The notes under the pieces were generated by a model. The model saw only the letters and a program-made list of their open reading frames with translations. It did no database searches and was not told where the DNA came from. A DNA stretch of 64,000 bases from Dasania phycosphaerae (lineage in GTDB: Bacteria; Pseudomonadota; Gammaproteobacteria; Pseudomonadales; Dasaniaceae), in NCBI RefSeq assembly GCF_026891035.1, contig NZ_JAPTGG010000005.1, positions 124,001 through 188,000 on the forward strand, given 5' to 3'. The position numbers were made by a program, and so were the translations under genes. This document shows positions 33,207 through 39,434 of the stretch, in pieces. Positions within the stretch are counted from its first letter, which is position 1, and each line of letters opens with the position of its first letter.

Positions 33207-33614
33207 ATGCAACACACAGAGATTTTATCGTTTAACGGTATTGCGCGGCAGTATCAAAAAGCCCAGCTACCTATTAAGGCTATGAGCTTGCGTAGCAACG
33301 AGGTGGTTAGTCTTAGCCACGATTTAGAGTTTACGTTGTCATTTACTGGCGACCCTCAACCCCCGCTAATGACCATAAGAGCAGGCAACAATATTGTAGA
33401 GGCCAGCCTGCCACCACGCCACGCCGTTGATTTAAAGCAATGGCTGCCGCTGCGCATAGAGCCACAGACCCGCATTATAAAAAATGGCCGGGTGGTTAGT
33501 TATCAGGTGGCGTTTATACCCACGTTAGCACTTGCCAGCCGCGACCAACTACGAGCGCTGCAAAACATCAAACTCAACCATTACCCCAAAAAAGGAACCG
33601 ACAATGCGTTTTAA
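33207..33614 (+). CDS. Early phage protein of unknown function upstream of GroES
   Basis: 135 residues; mostly beta-strand (LSHDLEFTLSFTGDPQPPLM, EASLPPRHAVDLKQWLPLRI) with a basic C-terminus. It overlaps the GroES start by 11 bases, so the two are translationally coupled. No family recognised. Confidence 0.5.
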   Translation: MQHTEILSFNGIARQYQKAQLPIKAMSLRSNEVVSLSHDLEFTLSFTGDPQPPLMTIRAGNNIVEASLPPRHAVDLKQWLPLRIEPQTRIIKNGRVVSYQVAFIPTLALASRDQLRALQNIKLNHYPKKGTDNAF

Positions 33615-33894
33615 ACCCCTAGGCAACTTAGCCGTTGTTAAAGCCTTACCTGAGCCAGAAACATCACCAGGCGGCATTATTTTATCGCCAGGCGTTAAGC
33701 AGCAAGCTAATCAGATGCAGGTGCTAGCTGTTGGCCCTGGTCGCCTAAGCGATGCAGGCTTGCTAATAGAGCCTGCCATTAAGGTAGGTGATGTTGTGCT
33801 AGTCAACAGCTATGCCGGTGACGAGCTCACCGTAGATGATGAAACAGTACGCATTGTTGATATAGATGCAGTATTAGGCATTTTTAACGAGTAA
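33604..33894 (+). CDS. groES: Phage-encoded GroES/Cpn10 co-chaperonin
   Basis: 96 residues, the usual GroES length. Start RFKPLGNLAVVKAL matches the first strand of GroES; SPGGIILSPG corresponds to the mobile loop that docks on GroEL; VLAVGPGR and KVGDVVLVNSYAG are the roof and barrel strands. It lacks a GroEL partner here. In T4 gp31 a phage GroES replaces the host one to fold the capsid protein; a similar use is plausible for the large capsid fusion. Only one subunit type is needed because it works with the host GroEL. Confidence 0.9.
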   Translation: MRFKPLGNLAVVKALPEPETSPGGIILSPGVKQQANQMQVLAVGPGRLSDAGLLIEPAIKVGDVVLVNSYAGDELTVDDETVRIVDIDAVLGIFNE

Positions 33895-33927
33895 TTCAGT
33901 TACAGGCCAAGCCGCGAGAGGTATGCC

Positions 33928-34569
33928 ATGAATGATCAATTAAGCAAAGACTATTTCTGTACCTATTTTACGGTAGAAGAGGAAAAAACCCTGCTAAGGG
34001 TAAGCAAGGCGCTTAGCGCCGATATATTTGCCGACCGTGATCATTGGTGGATGTTGCTACTCAGGCACACAGGGATGCGAGTAAGTGTGCTGGCCAATTT
34101 AACTGTGGGCTGGGCTAAGGAGTCGTTGCGAGTAGGTTATTACTCGCTAGACCCCGAGCACAACAAACGCAAAAAAACACAGCCAATTTTAGTCACTAAA
34201 AAAGTGGCAAAGGCTTTGCGTGAGTTATTACGAGTCAACAAAGCGATGAGCCAGTGGGTTGATTGGAGCGATACCCCGCTGGCTGATAGGCCATTAATTT
34301 TAAGCCGCAAACACCAAGGTATTAGTGTGCGCAACTTGCAAGACCGCATGGCTTATTGGTGCAGGGTAGCGGGGTTTAATTTTACCGGTAGCCCGCACTG
34401 GTGGCGCCACACCTGGGCTAAGCGCCAGCTGGCCAATTGTGAGGGCGACCAATTGGTAACCCTGCGCCGCATAAAGGCGCATTTACAACACAAAAGTATT
34501 GCCACGACTGAGGTTTATGTAAAACCCGACCGTGAAGAAATGGAAAATTTTTGGTTGCACATGGCTTAA
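33928..34569 (+). CDS. Small tyrosine recombinase
   Basis: 213 residues, a catalytic-domain-only member. The catalytic series is visible: Arg in LLRHTGMRVS, the HxxR box in SPHWWRHTWAKR, the second His-position (LQHKSIATTEVYV) and the Tyr in EVYV. No N-terminal core-binding domain, and no SAM-like domain, so it may be a recombinase for DNA inversion or a resolvase-like helper rather than the main integrase. It differs from the enzyme at 43192. Confidence 0.75.
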   Translation: MNDQLSKDYFCTYFTVEEEKTLLRVSKALSADIFADRDHWWMLLLRHTGMRVSVLANLTVGWAKESLRVGYYSLDPEHNKRKKTQPILVTKKVAKALRELLRVNKAMSQWVDWSDTPLADRPLILSRKHQGISVRNLQDRMAYWCRVAGFNFTGSPHWWRHTWAKRQLANCEGDQLVTLRRIKAHLQHKSIATTEVYVKPDREEMENFWLHMA

Positions 34570-34587
34570 TACAGCGAGGCTAGCACA

Positions 34588-34908
34588 ATGAAATTAGTAA
34601 CAGCAGAACAATACCTCAATGCAGTTAGCACCTTAGTTGCCTTGGAACAAAAAAACACCCAGGGCTCGCGCGCTGCGGCGCAAGTGCTACTAAGCGCCTG
34701 TGAGGGCGAGCAGTACCCACTGGCGGTGACTGACCTTTGCCTGTTAGACGAGTTTAACTATCTGGCGGCCCTGCAAGTGATTAGTGGCCGTGTGCAGTTT
34801 TTGAGTGAGCCGTACAAGCTGTTACGAAACGGCAAAGAAATTTTTAAAACCATACGCGACCGCTGGCCACAATTACATGTGGTTATGCGCGCCGAACTTA
34901 TCCACTAA
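34588..34908 (+). CDS. Phage protein of unknown function
   Basis: 106 residues, helical, with AEQYLNAVSTLVALEQKNTQ and VTDLCLLDEFNYLAALQVIS. Similar small proteins are common in phages between integrase-like and cupin-like genes. No family name can be defended from the sequence. Confidence 0.5.
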   Translation: MKLVTAEQYLNAVSTLVALEQKNTQGSRAAAQVLLSACEGEQYPLAVTDLCLLDEFNYLAALQVISGRVQFLSEPYKLLRNGKEIFKTIRDRWPQLHVVMRAELIH

Positions 34909-34918
34909 GGCCAATATT

Positions 34919-35464
34919 ATGCGAAATTTTTTACAGCGTTTTTGTGCTAACAAACCAGCGCGTTTAATTGAGATTAACGACCGCCCCTACTTGTACCGTA
35001 TTTATTTGGGCAGTGTGTTGTCGTGCCCAATATACCTGCACCATTTTGTTAGTGGCGATGGCGATAGGGCGGTGCATGATCACCCCTTTCACGGCCTATC
35101 GCTAGTGCTAGCGGGCAGTTATTTTGAGCGGGTGCTGGTGCGTATGGATTGGCCCTGTATGCACACCACAACACGATTTGTGCAGTTTTTTAACTGGATA
35201 CCCGCCGACAAGGCCCACCAAATAATAGAGCCTGAGCCCAATACCTGGACGCTGTTTATTACCGGCAAGCATTTTAAAGGCTGGGGTTTTTTTGAAGAGC
35301 GCAGCGATGGCGTTACCTATACCAACCGCTTTGGCAACATGGGCCAGACCCCTTGGTGGCTAACAGCACCCACTTACCAAGAGTTACAACAAGCACAACA
35401 GCAGTTACAGCAGCCGCCAGAGCTGCATACTAGCGAAGTAGAAACCTACCCATTAGAGCATTAA
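34919..35464 (+). CDS. Cupin-like protein
   Basis: 181 residues from ATG 34919 (the frame starts earlier but overlaps the preceding gene). A cupin-type barrel: VHDHPFHGLSLVLAGSYFER holds two histidines, and DKAHQIIEPEPNTWTLFITG holds a third, as in small-molecule dioxygenases and isomerases. Metal-dependent chemistry is possible but the substrate is unknown. The C-terminus is Gln-rich (QELQQAQQQLQQ). Confidence 0.55.
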   Translation: MRNFLQRFCANKPARLIEINDRPYLYRIYLGSVLSCPIYLHHFVSGDGDRAVHDHPFHGLSLVLAGSYFERVLVRMDWPCMHTTTRFVQFFNWIPADKAHQIIEPEPNTWTLFITGKHFKGWGFFEERSDGVTYTNRFGNMGQTPWWLTAPTYQELQQAQQQLQQPPELHTSEVETYPLEH

Positions 35465-35616
35465 CTCATTACCCCAGCCGGCGGTGGGGATATAACACCG
35501 GCACAGGGGCCAAGCTACTCCTCGGGTGGGATGCCTGAAAATAGCGAGGTGACCCGAGCACAAGCCGCGAGGCGGCTTGTGTGGATTTTAACCCTAACGA
35601 TTAAACAAAAAGGATA
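35465..35616 (+). other. Structured leader upstream of phage csrA
   Basis: 152-base gap with paired segments: CCGGC..(G)CCGG near 35478-35504, TCGGGT with ACCCGA around 35521-35556, and a perfect 10-bp hairpin CACAAGCCGC-GAG-GCGGCTTGTG (about 35560-35582). The ribosome site AAAAGGAT for csrA contains GGA, the core of CsrA binding sites, so translational autoregulation is conceivable. Confidence 0.5.
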
Positions 35617-35622
35617 GTGAGC

Positions 35623-35808
35623 ATGTTGATATTAACCCGACGCATAAACGAATCATTAAAAATTGGCGACGATGTAACCGTTACTGTGCTGGCCAGCAAA
35701 GGTAACCAAATTAGAATTGGTATTGATGCACCCAAAGATGTGCAAGTACATAGGGAGGAAATTTACCAGCGCATACAAGATGAGCGCCAGCCAGAGGCAA
35801 CCCCCTAA
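35623..35808 (+). CDS. csrA: Phage-encoded CsrA/RsmA global translational regulator
   Basis: 61 residues from ATG 35623; the usual CsrA length. MLILTRRINESLKIGD, VTVTVLASKGNQIRIGIDAP and HREEIYQRIQDE reproduce the conserved family pattern including the RNA-binding Arg of the HREE box and the first beta-strand LILTRR. CsrA binds GGA motifs in mRNA leaders and changes translation and stability; host CsrA controls carbon metabolism, motility and biofilm. A phage copy could redirect host translation. Its stop overlaps the next start by one base. Confidence 0.92.
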   Translation: MLILTRRINESLKIGDDVTVTVLASKGNQIRIGIDAPKDVQVHREEIYQRIQDERQPEATP

Positions 35809-36035
35809 TGGCTAACAATGCCGCCATTGCCGAGGTACTAAGCGGGCTAGACGCCGCTATTGCCACACCTGGTTGTGTTAGCTGCCGTAACAGCCTGGCC
35901 TTTTTAAAAGGCTGGGTGAGCAGTGCCAACCGGCGCCAGCCTAATGAGGACTTACAGGCGCTAGCCGATAGGCTGCAACTGTTGCTAGACAGGTGTGAAA
36001 CCGAGCCTTACCCAGGCAGCGAGCGGCGGCACTAA
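35808..36035 (+). CDS. Small helical phage protein
   Basis: 75 residues. A predicted helix pair (NNAAIAEVLSGLDAAIATP, LQALADRLQLLLDRCETE) with a CVSC motif in the turn. Overlaps csrA by one base and the next gene by one base. Function unknown. Confidence 0.5.
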   Translation: MANNAAIAEVLSGLDAAIATPGCVSCRNSLAFLKGWVSSANRRQPNEDLQALADRLQLLLDRCETEPYPGSERRH

Positions 36036-36388
36036 TGATTAACCCCGGCACAATAATAGCCCTGTTGTTATTAGCCGGTTTTTTAATGTTGTTAGCACAA
36101 CTAACACAGCGTAACCACGAGGGTAATACCATGACCATTTATAAAAATACCGACGCTACCGCAGGCGTGCGTACCGTAGGTGAAATGATTGAGGTTTTAG
36201 AAGGCCTTAACCCCGACACCCCGCTAAAAACAGGCTTTGGCGACTCTGTAACTATGCAGGTTTGGCACGATTACGACTCAGGCGCGGAATGCTTTTTAGA
36301 AATAACCGAGGAGCAAATGGATATGTTTGGTGGCGTTGAAGTCACCGCGCCCAGTGATGAGGATACTGTGTGTTTGGTGGATGACTGA
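36035..36388 (+). CDS. Membrane-anchored phage protein of unknown function
   Basis: 117 residues. N-terminal helix GTIIALLLLAGFLMLLAQL is a likely membrane anchor, followed by a soluble acidic domain (TVGEMIEVLEGLNPDTPLKT, VWHDYDSGAECFLEITEEQM). A second start at ATG 36131 would drop the anchor. Last gene before the terminator and the cassette array. Confidence 0.5.
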   Translation: MINPGTIIALLLLAGFLMLLAQLTQRNHEGNTMTIYKNTDATAGVRTVGEMIEVLEGLNPDTPLKTGFGDSVTMQVWHDYDSGAECFLEITEEQMDMFGGVEVTAPSDEDTVCLVDD

Positions 36389-36445
36389 GTGCTAAGAACA
36401 CTATCACAGCAATACTTGAGTTGCCCCGAACACATATAGGCCCCG

Positions 36446-36473
36446 CTAGGTTTAGCAGATACCTAGTTTTTTT
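36446..36473 (+). terminator. Rho-independent terminator before the cassette array
   Basis: Stem CTAGGT with ACCTAG, short loop, then seven T. It ends the csrA transcript and separates the phage early genes from the cassettes. Confidence 0.65.
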
Positions 36474-36554
36474 GTACGGTCAGAGCGTATCGAAACTGCT
36501 GGGCGTGGCCCGCGTCAAATAACGCTCAGGGCATTTAATCAAGAAGAGGTGAAC

Positions 36555-36740
36555 ATGAAAGGGAAAAAGGGTTTTATTGTTATTGAGTGGTGCCGGTCTT
36601 TCCCGGCTGTCATCGGTTTGATTGCCTTGCGGACAACCCGCCCTCAGAGAGGTCTGGCCTACGATGGCTCCTTTGGCGCACCCAACCCGAAACGCTCGCC
36701 CTTTTGGCGCAACGCGCACGTTCTATGCCAGCAATTATAA
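36555..36740 (+). CDS. Cassette 1 gene, unknown
   Basis: 61 residues from ATG 36555 with AGAGGTG upstream. FPAVIGLIALRTTRPQRG and SPFWRNAHVLCQQL; no family recognised. Frames of similar length overlap in the same stretch (an ATG at 36664 runs to the inverse core), so the coding assignment is weak. The left border of this cassette is not visible. Confidence 0.35.
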   Translation: MKGKKGFIVIEWCRSFPAVIGLIALRTTRPQRGLAYDGSFGAPNPKRSPFWRNAHVLCQQL

Positions 36741-36762
36741 GCGCAGCGTGTGGCGATGTAAA

Positions 36763-36823
36763 ACATAACCCTTGGCCACAAATGCCGAGGGAACCGAGGT
36801 CATATTGCTGGCCATTGTTAGTG
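36763..36823 (+). repeat. attC site 1
   Basis: 61 bp between the inverse core ACATAAC and the core GTTAGTG. Inner arms contain CTTGGCCA and TGGCCATT. The core base pattern differs from the other sites (GTTAGTG) and reappears as CACTAAC at the right end of cassette 2. Confidence 0.75.
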
Positions 36824-36841
36824 TGCGATTTGGAGATATTA

Positions 36842-37171
36842 ATGAATTTGAAAAACCAGAAGCTATTTGATTTTTTTGCTGATAATCACGAACTCTCACT
36901 GCTCGAAAGTGAAATGACAGATATTGTTGATGTGGTGAAATCGGTAATTACTCCCGCCTGGGTTAGCGTTAACGACCGGTTGCCAACACATATTTACTCA
37001 GTACTGGCGTATGTAGTTGATGGGGGATTTGCAAAATACGGCGAACCTATGAAAGACATTGTTGTTTACAACCCCAACACCTGCGAGTGGCTGCAAAATA
37101 TCGGCGATGCCGGTGATGAAGTTGTAACGGTTACGCACTGGATGGATTTGCCTCAAGACCCAGCACACTAA
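36842..37171 (+). CDS. Cassette 2 gene, DUF551-like protein
   Basis: 109 residues from ATG 36842. The C-terminal 70 residues show the DUF551 pattern: AWVSVNDRLPTHIYSVLAYV and a final THWMDLPQDP. DUF551 proteins occur in phages and integron cassettes; their function is not known. The stop lies inside the inverse core of attC 2 (CACTAAC), typical for cassette genes. Confidence 0.7.
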   Translation: MNLKNQKLFDFFADNHELSLLESEMTDIVDVVKSVITPAWVSVNDRLPTHIYSVLAYVVDGGFAKYGEPMKDIVVYNPNTCEWLQNIGDAGDEVVTVTHWMDLPQDPAH

Positions 37172-37249
37172 CCGAGAACGCATGGGCGAGCAGCTTTAGC
37201 TGCGAAGTCCAGCGAGTGAAACGAGTGATCATGGCGTGTGTTGTTATGC
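37166..37249 (+). repeat. attC site 2
   Basis: 84 bp between CACTAAC and GTTATGC, with GAACGCATG and CATGGCGTGTG as inner arms and an AGCAGCTTTAGCTGCG stem-loop in the middle. Confidence 0.8.
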
Positions 37250-37270
37250 GCCGAACGAACAGGAAAGACT

Positions 37271-37567
37271 ATGAATATTAATGCAGCCAAAAACTTACTA
37301 AACGAAGTGAACGCGATGATACTTCTGCCGGATGACCCGCTTGAAGGTGACTTTATTGCATTGGATTGGGATGGTCAAAACCCAACTGATTTTAAGCAAG
37401 GCATTAGCTGGTATTGCTCGCAGGTAATTGATGTTGATGGCAACAAATACAAAGTTAGCTATGACGATGGCGCAAGATGGTACGAGTTCAAAGAGTTTGG
37501 CACACCAAAGGCGAGCGATAAAGGTGCGTACAACATTTATCCCGCGCTGGCACCTTTGGGCGCATAA
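37271..37567 (+). CDS. Cassette 3 gene, unknown
   Basis: 98 residues from ATG 37271 (AGGAAAG upstream). Acidic and aromatic; FIALDWDGQNPTDFKQGISW and YKVSYDDGARWYEFKEFG suggest an SH3-like or Tudor-like strand pattern. No family recognised. Its stop overlaps the inverse core of attC 3. Confidence 0.6.
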   Translation: MNINAAKNLLNEVNAMILLPDDPLEGDFIALDWDGQNPTDFKQGISWYCSQVIDVDGNKYKVSYDDGARWYEFKEFGTPKASDKGAYNIYPALAPLGA

Positions 37568-37654
37568 CCTTGGCATAAACGGAGAACGAAATGAGCAAAG
37601 CGAATGTAGTGAGTCCGAGCGACGACAGGAGCGGTTTTGATGCCGTTGTTATGC
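37562..37654 (+). repeat. attC site 3
   Basis: 93 bp from GCATAAC to GTTATGC with complementary arms CTTGGCAT and ATGCCGTTG. Confidence 0.85.
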
Positions 37655-37980
37655 CTTGCCCTCGGCTTGAGCTTGAATGGATTAAAACTGGCGCAGACTG
37701 GCGAAAAAGAGAATGTGTTTACTCGCTTGTTTTGCCTCTTGGTGAATATGATATTCGCAGAGAAAGCAAAGACGGCGAGAAAGCTAGAAATGAAACCAAG
37801 GCCGAGCTTGGAAGAACAGCTGTAACGGGCGGCAATGGTCAGCCTCCAATTTGGGAGGATGGAAAAGTTGAAACGCCGTTTAGAGATGGGGCGCATTCCA
37901 AGTTTGATGCCGAAGCGCTTGGCGGTCACATACCTCGCGTAGCTGTGTGCGGCGATGTATTCACGATATTAGAGGCATAA
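37651..37980 (+). CDS. Cassette 4 gene, unknown
   Basis: 109 residues from ATG 37651, which lies inside the core site GTTATGC. An upstream in-frame ATG at 37591 within attC 3 has its own ribosome site (GGAG, six bases away) and would add 20 residues. Sequence ECVYSLVLPLGEYDIRRESK, NGQPPIWEDGKVETPFRDGA; no family recognised. The stop overlaps the inverse core of attC 4. Confidence 0.6.
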   Translation: MPCPRLELEWIKTGADWRKRECVYSLVLPLGEYDIRRESKDGEKARNETKAELGRTAVTGGNGQPPIWEDGKVETPFRDGAHSKFDAEALGGHIPRVAVCGDVFTILEA

Positions 37981-38103
37981 CCCTGAGCTTTGCGGCTGGC
38001 AAATGACGGAATAACCAAGTGGGAGATTTTAAAGTGACCGACACAAATGAACAAACACACGGCCAGTCCGGTCCGAAGGGCGAACAACAGCGTGTTGTTA
38101 TGT
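37975..38103 (+). repeat. attC site 4 (long, degenerate)
   Basis: 129 bp from GCATAAC to GTTATGT. Cores are intact, but the inner arms pair poorly and the middle carries an extra ACACACGG...CGTGTTG pairing, so the site may be decayed or a hybrid of two. Confidence 0.55.
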
Positions 38104-38306
38104 GTGAATGGAAACGATTGGCAGACGAATTACCGCCCGAGCCTGACAAGTGGTATTTGTTTGGGGGCTATGACAGCAACGGTGATTTTGTTTTCGATAA
38201 ATACTATTTCAGCGCATACGGGCTGGTAAATGGCTGGAAAGTTGAGGTGGCTATAGGCAAGGGCAATATCTGGTGGTGCTTGCCTAACCCGCCCAGTGAC
38301 ACATAA
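38100..38306 (+). CDS. Cassette 5 gene, DUF551-like protein
   Basis: 68 residues from ATG 38100, inside the core GTTATGT. WKRLADELPPEPDKWYLFGG and GNIWWCLPNPPSDT fit a compact DUF551-like domain, making it a distant paralogue of the cassette 2 product. An in-frame GTG at 38034 lies within attC 4 and is a less likely start. Stop overlaps the inverse core. Confidence 0.6.
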   Translation: MCEWKRLADELPPEPDKWYLFGGYDSNGDFVFDKYYFSAYGLVNGWKVEVAIGKGNIWWCLPNPPSDT

Positions 38307-38372
38307 CGTTGCCATAAAAGGCGAGCGCAGCGAGTCCAGCCCACAGGGCGATTTTTAATGGCGTTGTTATGC
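38301..38372 (+). repeat. attC site 5
   Basis: 72 bp from ACATAAC to GTTATGC with arms GTTGCCAT and ATGGCGTTG (one extra-helical base), the clearest attC of the array. Confidence 0.88.
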
Positions 38373-38391
38373 GCCGATAGGAGTGATTAAG

Positions 38392-38715
38392 GTGGAAACA
38401 GAAGCACAAAAAGCGTATGTGTACCAGCCGCTACCACCACAAAGCGATGGTAAATTTTACGGTGTTGGCGGCCTGCATTTGTTTGTTGGCCACGACATTA
38501 GCCTGAAAGGAATTACAAAAGCCGATGCGCAGAAAATTGCAAGGCTGTGTAACGATACGCCAGTAGACTCTGGTGATCTTATTGCATGGGCGAAAGACAG
38601 AATACAGAACGATTGGAGGCCAAGTTGCGGATGCAGATTTGAAAGCATTTTCTCTAGCGCTGTTCAGTTGTGTGAAGAATGCAGCAAATTGCCCTGCCAC
38701 AATCGGGGCACATAA
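38392..38715 (+). CDS. Cassette 6 gene, unknown
   Basis: 107 residues from GTG 38392 with AGGAG eight bases upstream. KADAQKIARLCNDTPVDSGD and the cysteine set CGCRFESIFSS...CEECSKLPCH suggest a small metal-binding or disulfide domain. No family recognised. Stop within the inverse core. Confidence 0.6.
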   Translation: METEAQKAYVYQPLPPQSDGKFYGVGGLHLFVGHDISLKGITKADAQKIARLCNDTPVDSGDLIAWAKDRIQNDWRPSCGCRFESIFSSAVQLCEECSKLPCHNRGT

Positions 38716-38772
38716 CCATGATTGCATAGGCAAAACGCCTTATGTTTTGTCCAATGGCCGTTTTTGTTATGT
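38710..38772 (+). repeat. attC site 6
   Basis: 63 bp from ACATAAC to GTTATGT. Compact palindrome with GGCAAAAC and GTTTTGTCC as inner arms. Confidence 0.7.
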
Positions 38773-38833
38773 GCTTTTGGTGCCGTAACTGATTACGGCA
38801 CCATAGTTTAAGTAATTGATAGTTAGGTGATTT

Positions 38834-38989
38834 ATGAAATACTCATACGAATATTCAATAGATAGAATGGGCTGGTGTGTTTACAAGCGCAACTCTAGTG
38901 GGCTAACAATGGAATACTACGCAGGCCCGTTTGAGACAAAAGAACACGCAAAAAGTGAAGCTAAACGGTTAGATGAGTTAGGCACATAA
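38834..38989 (+). CDS. Cassette 7 gene, short protein
   Basis: 51 residues from ATG 38834. Aromatic start (KYSYEYSIDRMGWCVYKRNS) followed by TMEYYAGPFETKEHAKSEAK, a pattern seen in small cassette proteins and SPOR-like fragments; function unknown. The cassette ends with GCACATAAC, the exact nine-base complement of GTTATGTGC at its left end (38766-38774). Confidence 0.6.
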   Translation: MKYSYEYSIDRMGWCVYKRNSSGLTMEYYAGPFETKEHAKSEAKRLDELGT

Positions 38990-39011
38990 CACTTTATTAA
39001 GCGGATTAGAT

Positions 39012-39065
39012 CCACTTATTTACAAGCTAACTCATTGATAATAAACAAAACCCGTAAATAAGTGG
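39012..39065. repeat. 12-bp inverted repeat after the last cassette
   Basis: CCACTTATTTAC and GTAAATAAGTGG, exact complement, 30 bases apart. It could be the remains of the last attC, which is otherwise not recognised after ACATAAC at 38984, or an operator or transcript-end structure. Confidence 0.5.
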
Positions 39066-39122
39066 TTTACCACCAACAAACAAAAACGCTGTGGCAGCAG
39101 CGCATAATAACGAGGCAACACC

Positions 39123-39434
39123 ATGGCTTGGGCGGCGAATTATTCTCACTATCTAGCTGATAGGCGACCCTATTGGCTAAAAGATTTAGACCCCTTCCCC
39201 CGTTTAGAACAACATCCACCCTATAACCCCCATGAGGCCCAGAAAGGTGAGCGCGTGGTGCTTTCCGACTTACCCATTCACAAGCGCCAGGCGTACTGGG
39301 CAGCGATTCAAAAAAACAATCCCCCATTAGCCGGGCTTTTGCAAAACGACCCGTTTTTTGCAGAGCTTAAGGCAATGGGGGGCAAGATTAGCGTATTAAA
39401 ACAAGATATAGGACAAGTAGATGGCGAGCATTGA
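39123..39434 (+). CDS. Small phage protein before the primase-helicase
   Basis: 103 residues, overlapping the next gene by 14 bases. WLKDLDPFPRLEQHPPYNPH and DLPIHKRQAYWAAIQKNNPP; no family recognised. Position suggests a helper for replication, such as a loader, but this is inference. Confidence 0.5.
   Translation: MAWAANYSHYLADRRPYWLKDLDPFPRLEQHPPYNPHEAQKGERVVLSDLPIHKRQAYWAAIQKNNPPLAGLLQNDPFFAELKAMGGKISVLKQDIGQVDGEH

Larger units (their letters stand above)
36541..38990 (+). mobile_element. Integron-type gene cassette array without integrase (CALIN-like)
   Basis: Six attC-like sites delimit seven short single-gene cassettes, all in the same direction. In five of the six cassettes with both ends visible, the left core (GTTAGTG, GTTATGC, GTTATGC, GTTATGT, GTTATGT) is exactly complementary to the 7-base inverse core at the cassette's own right end (CACTAAC, GCATAAC, GCATAAC, ACATAAC, ACATAAC); the sixth differs by one base. 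This pairing is the hallmark of excisable integron cassettes. No IntI-type integrase with its extra domain is seen nearby. The array sits inside the prophage between a terminator and the replication module. Confidence 0.85.

Noticed and set aside
36587..37171. A single 194-residue gene spanning cassettes 1 and 2
   Set aside because: The frame crosses attC 1 and the real gene of cassette 2 starts at ATG 36842; the upstream part is fortuitous reading through.
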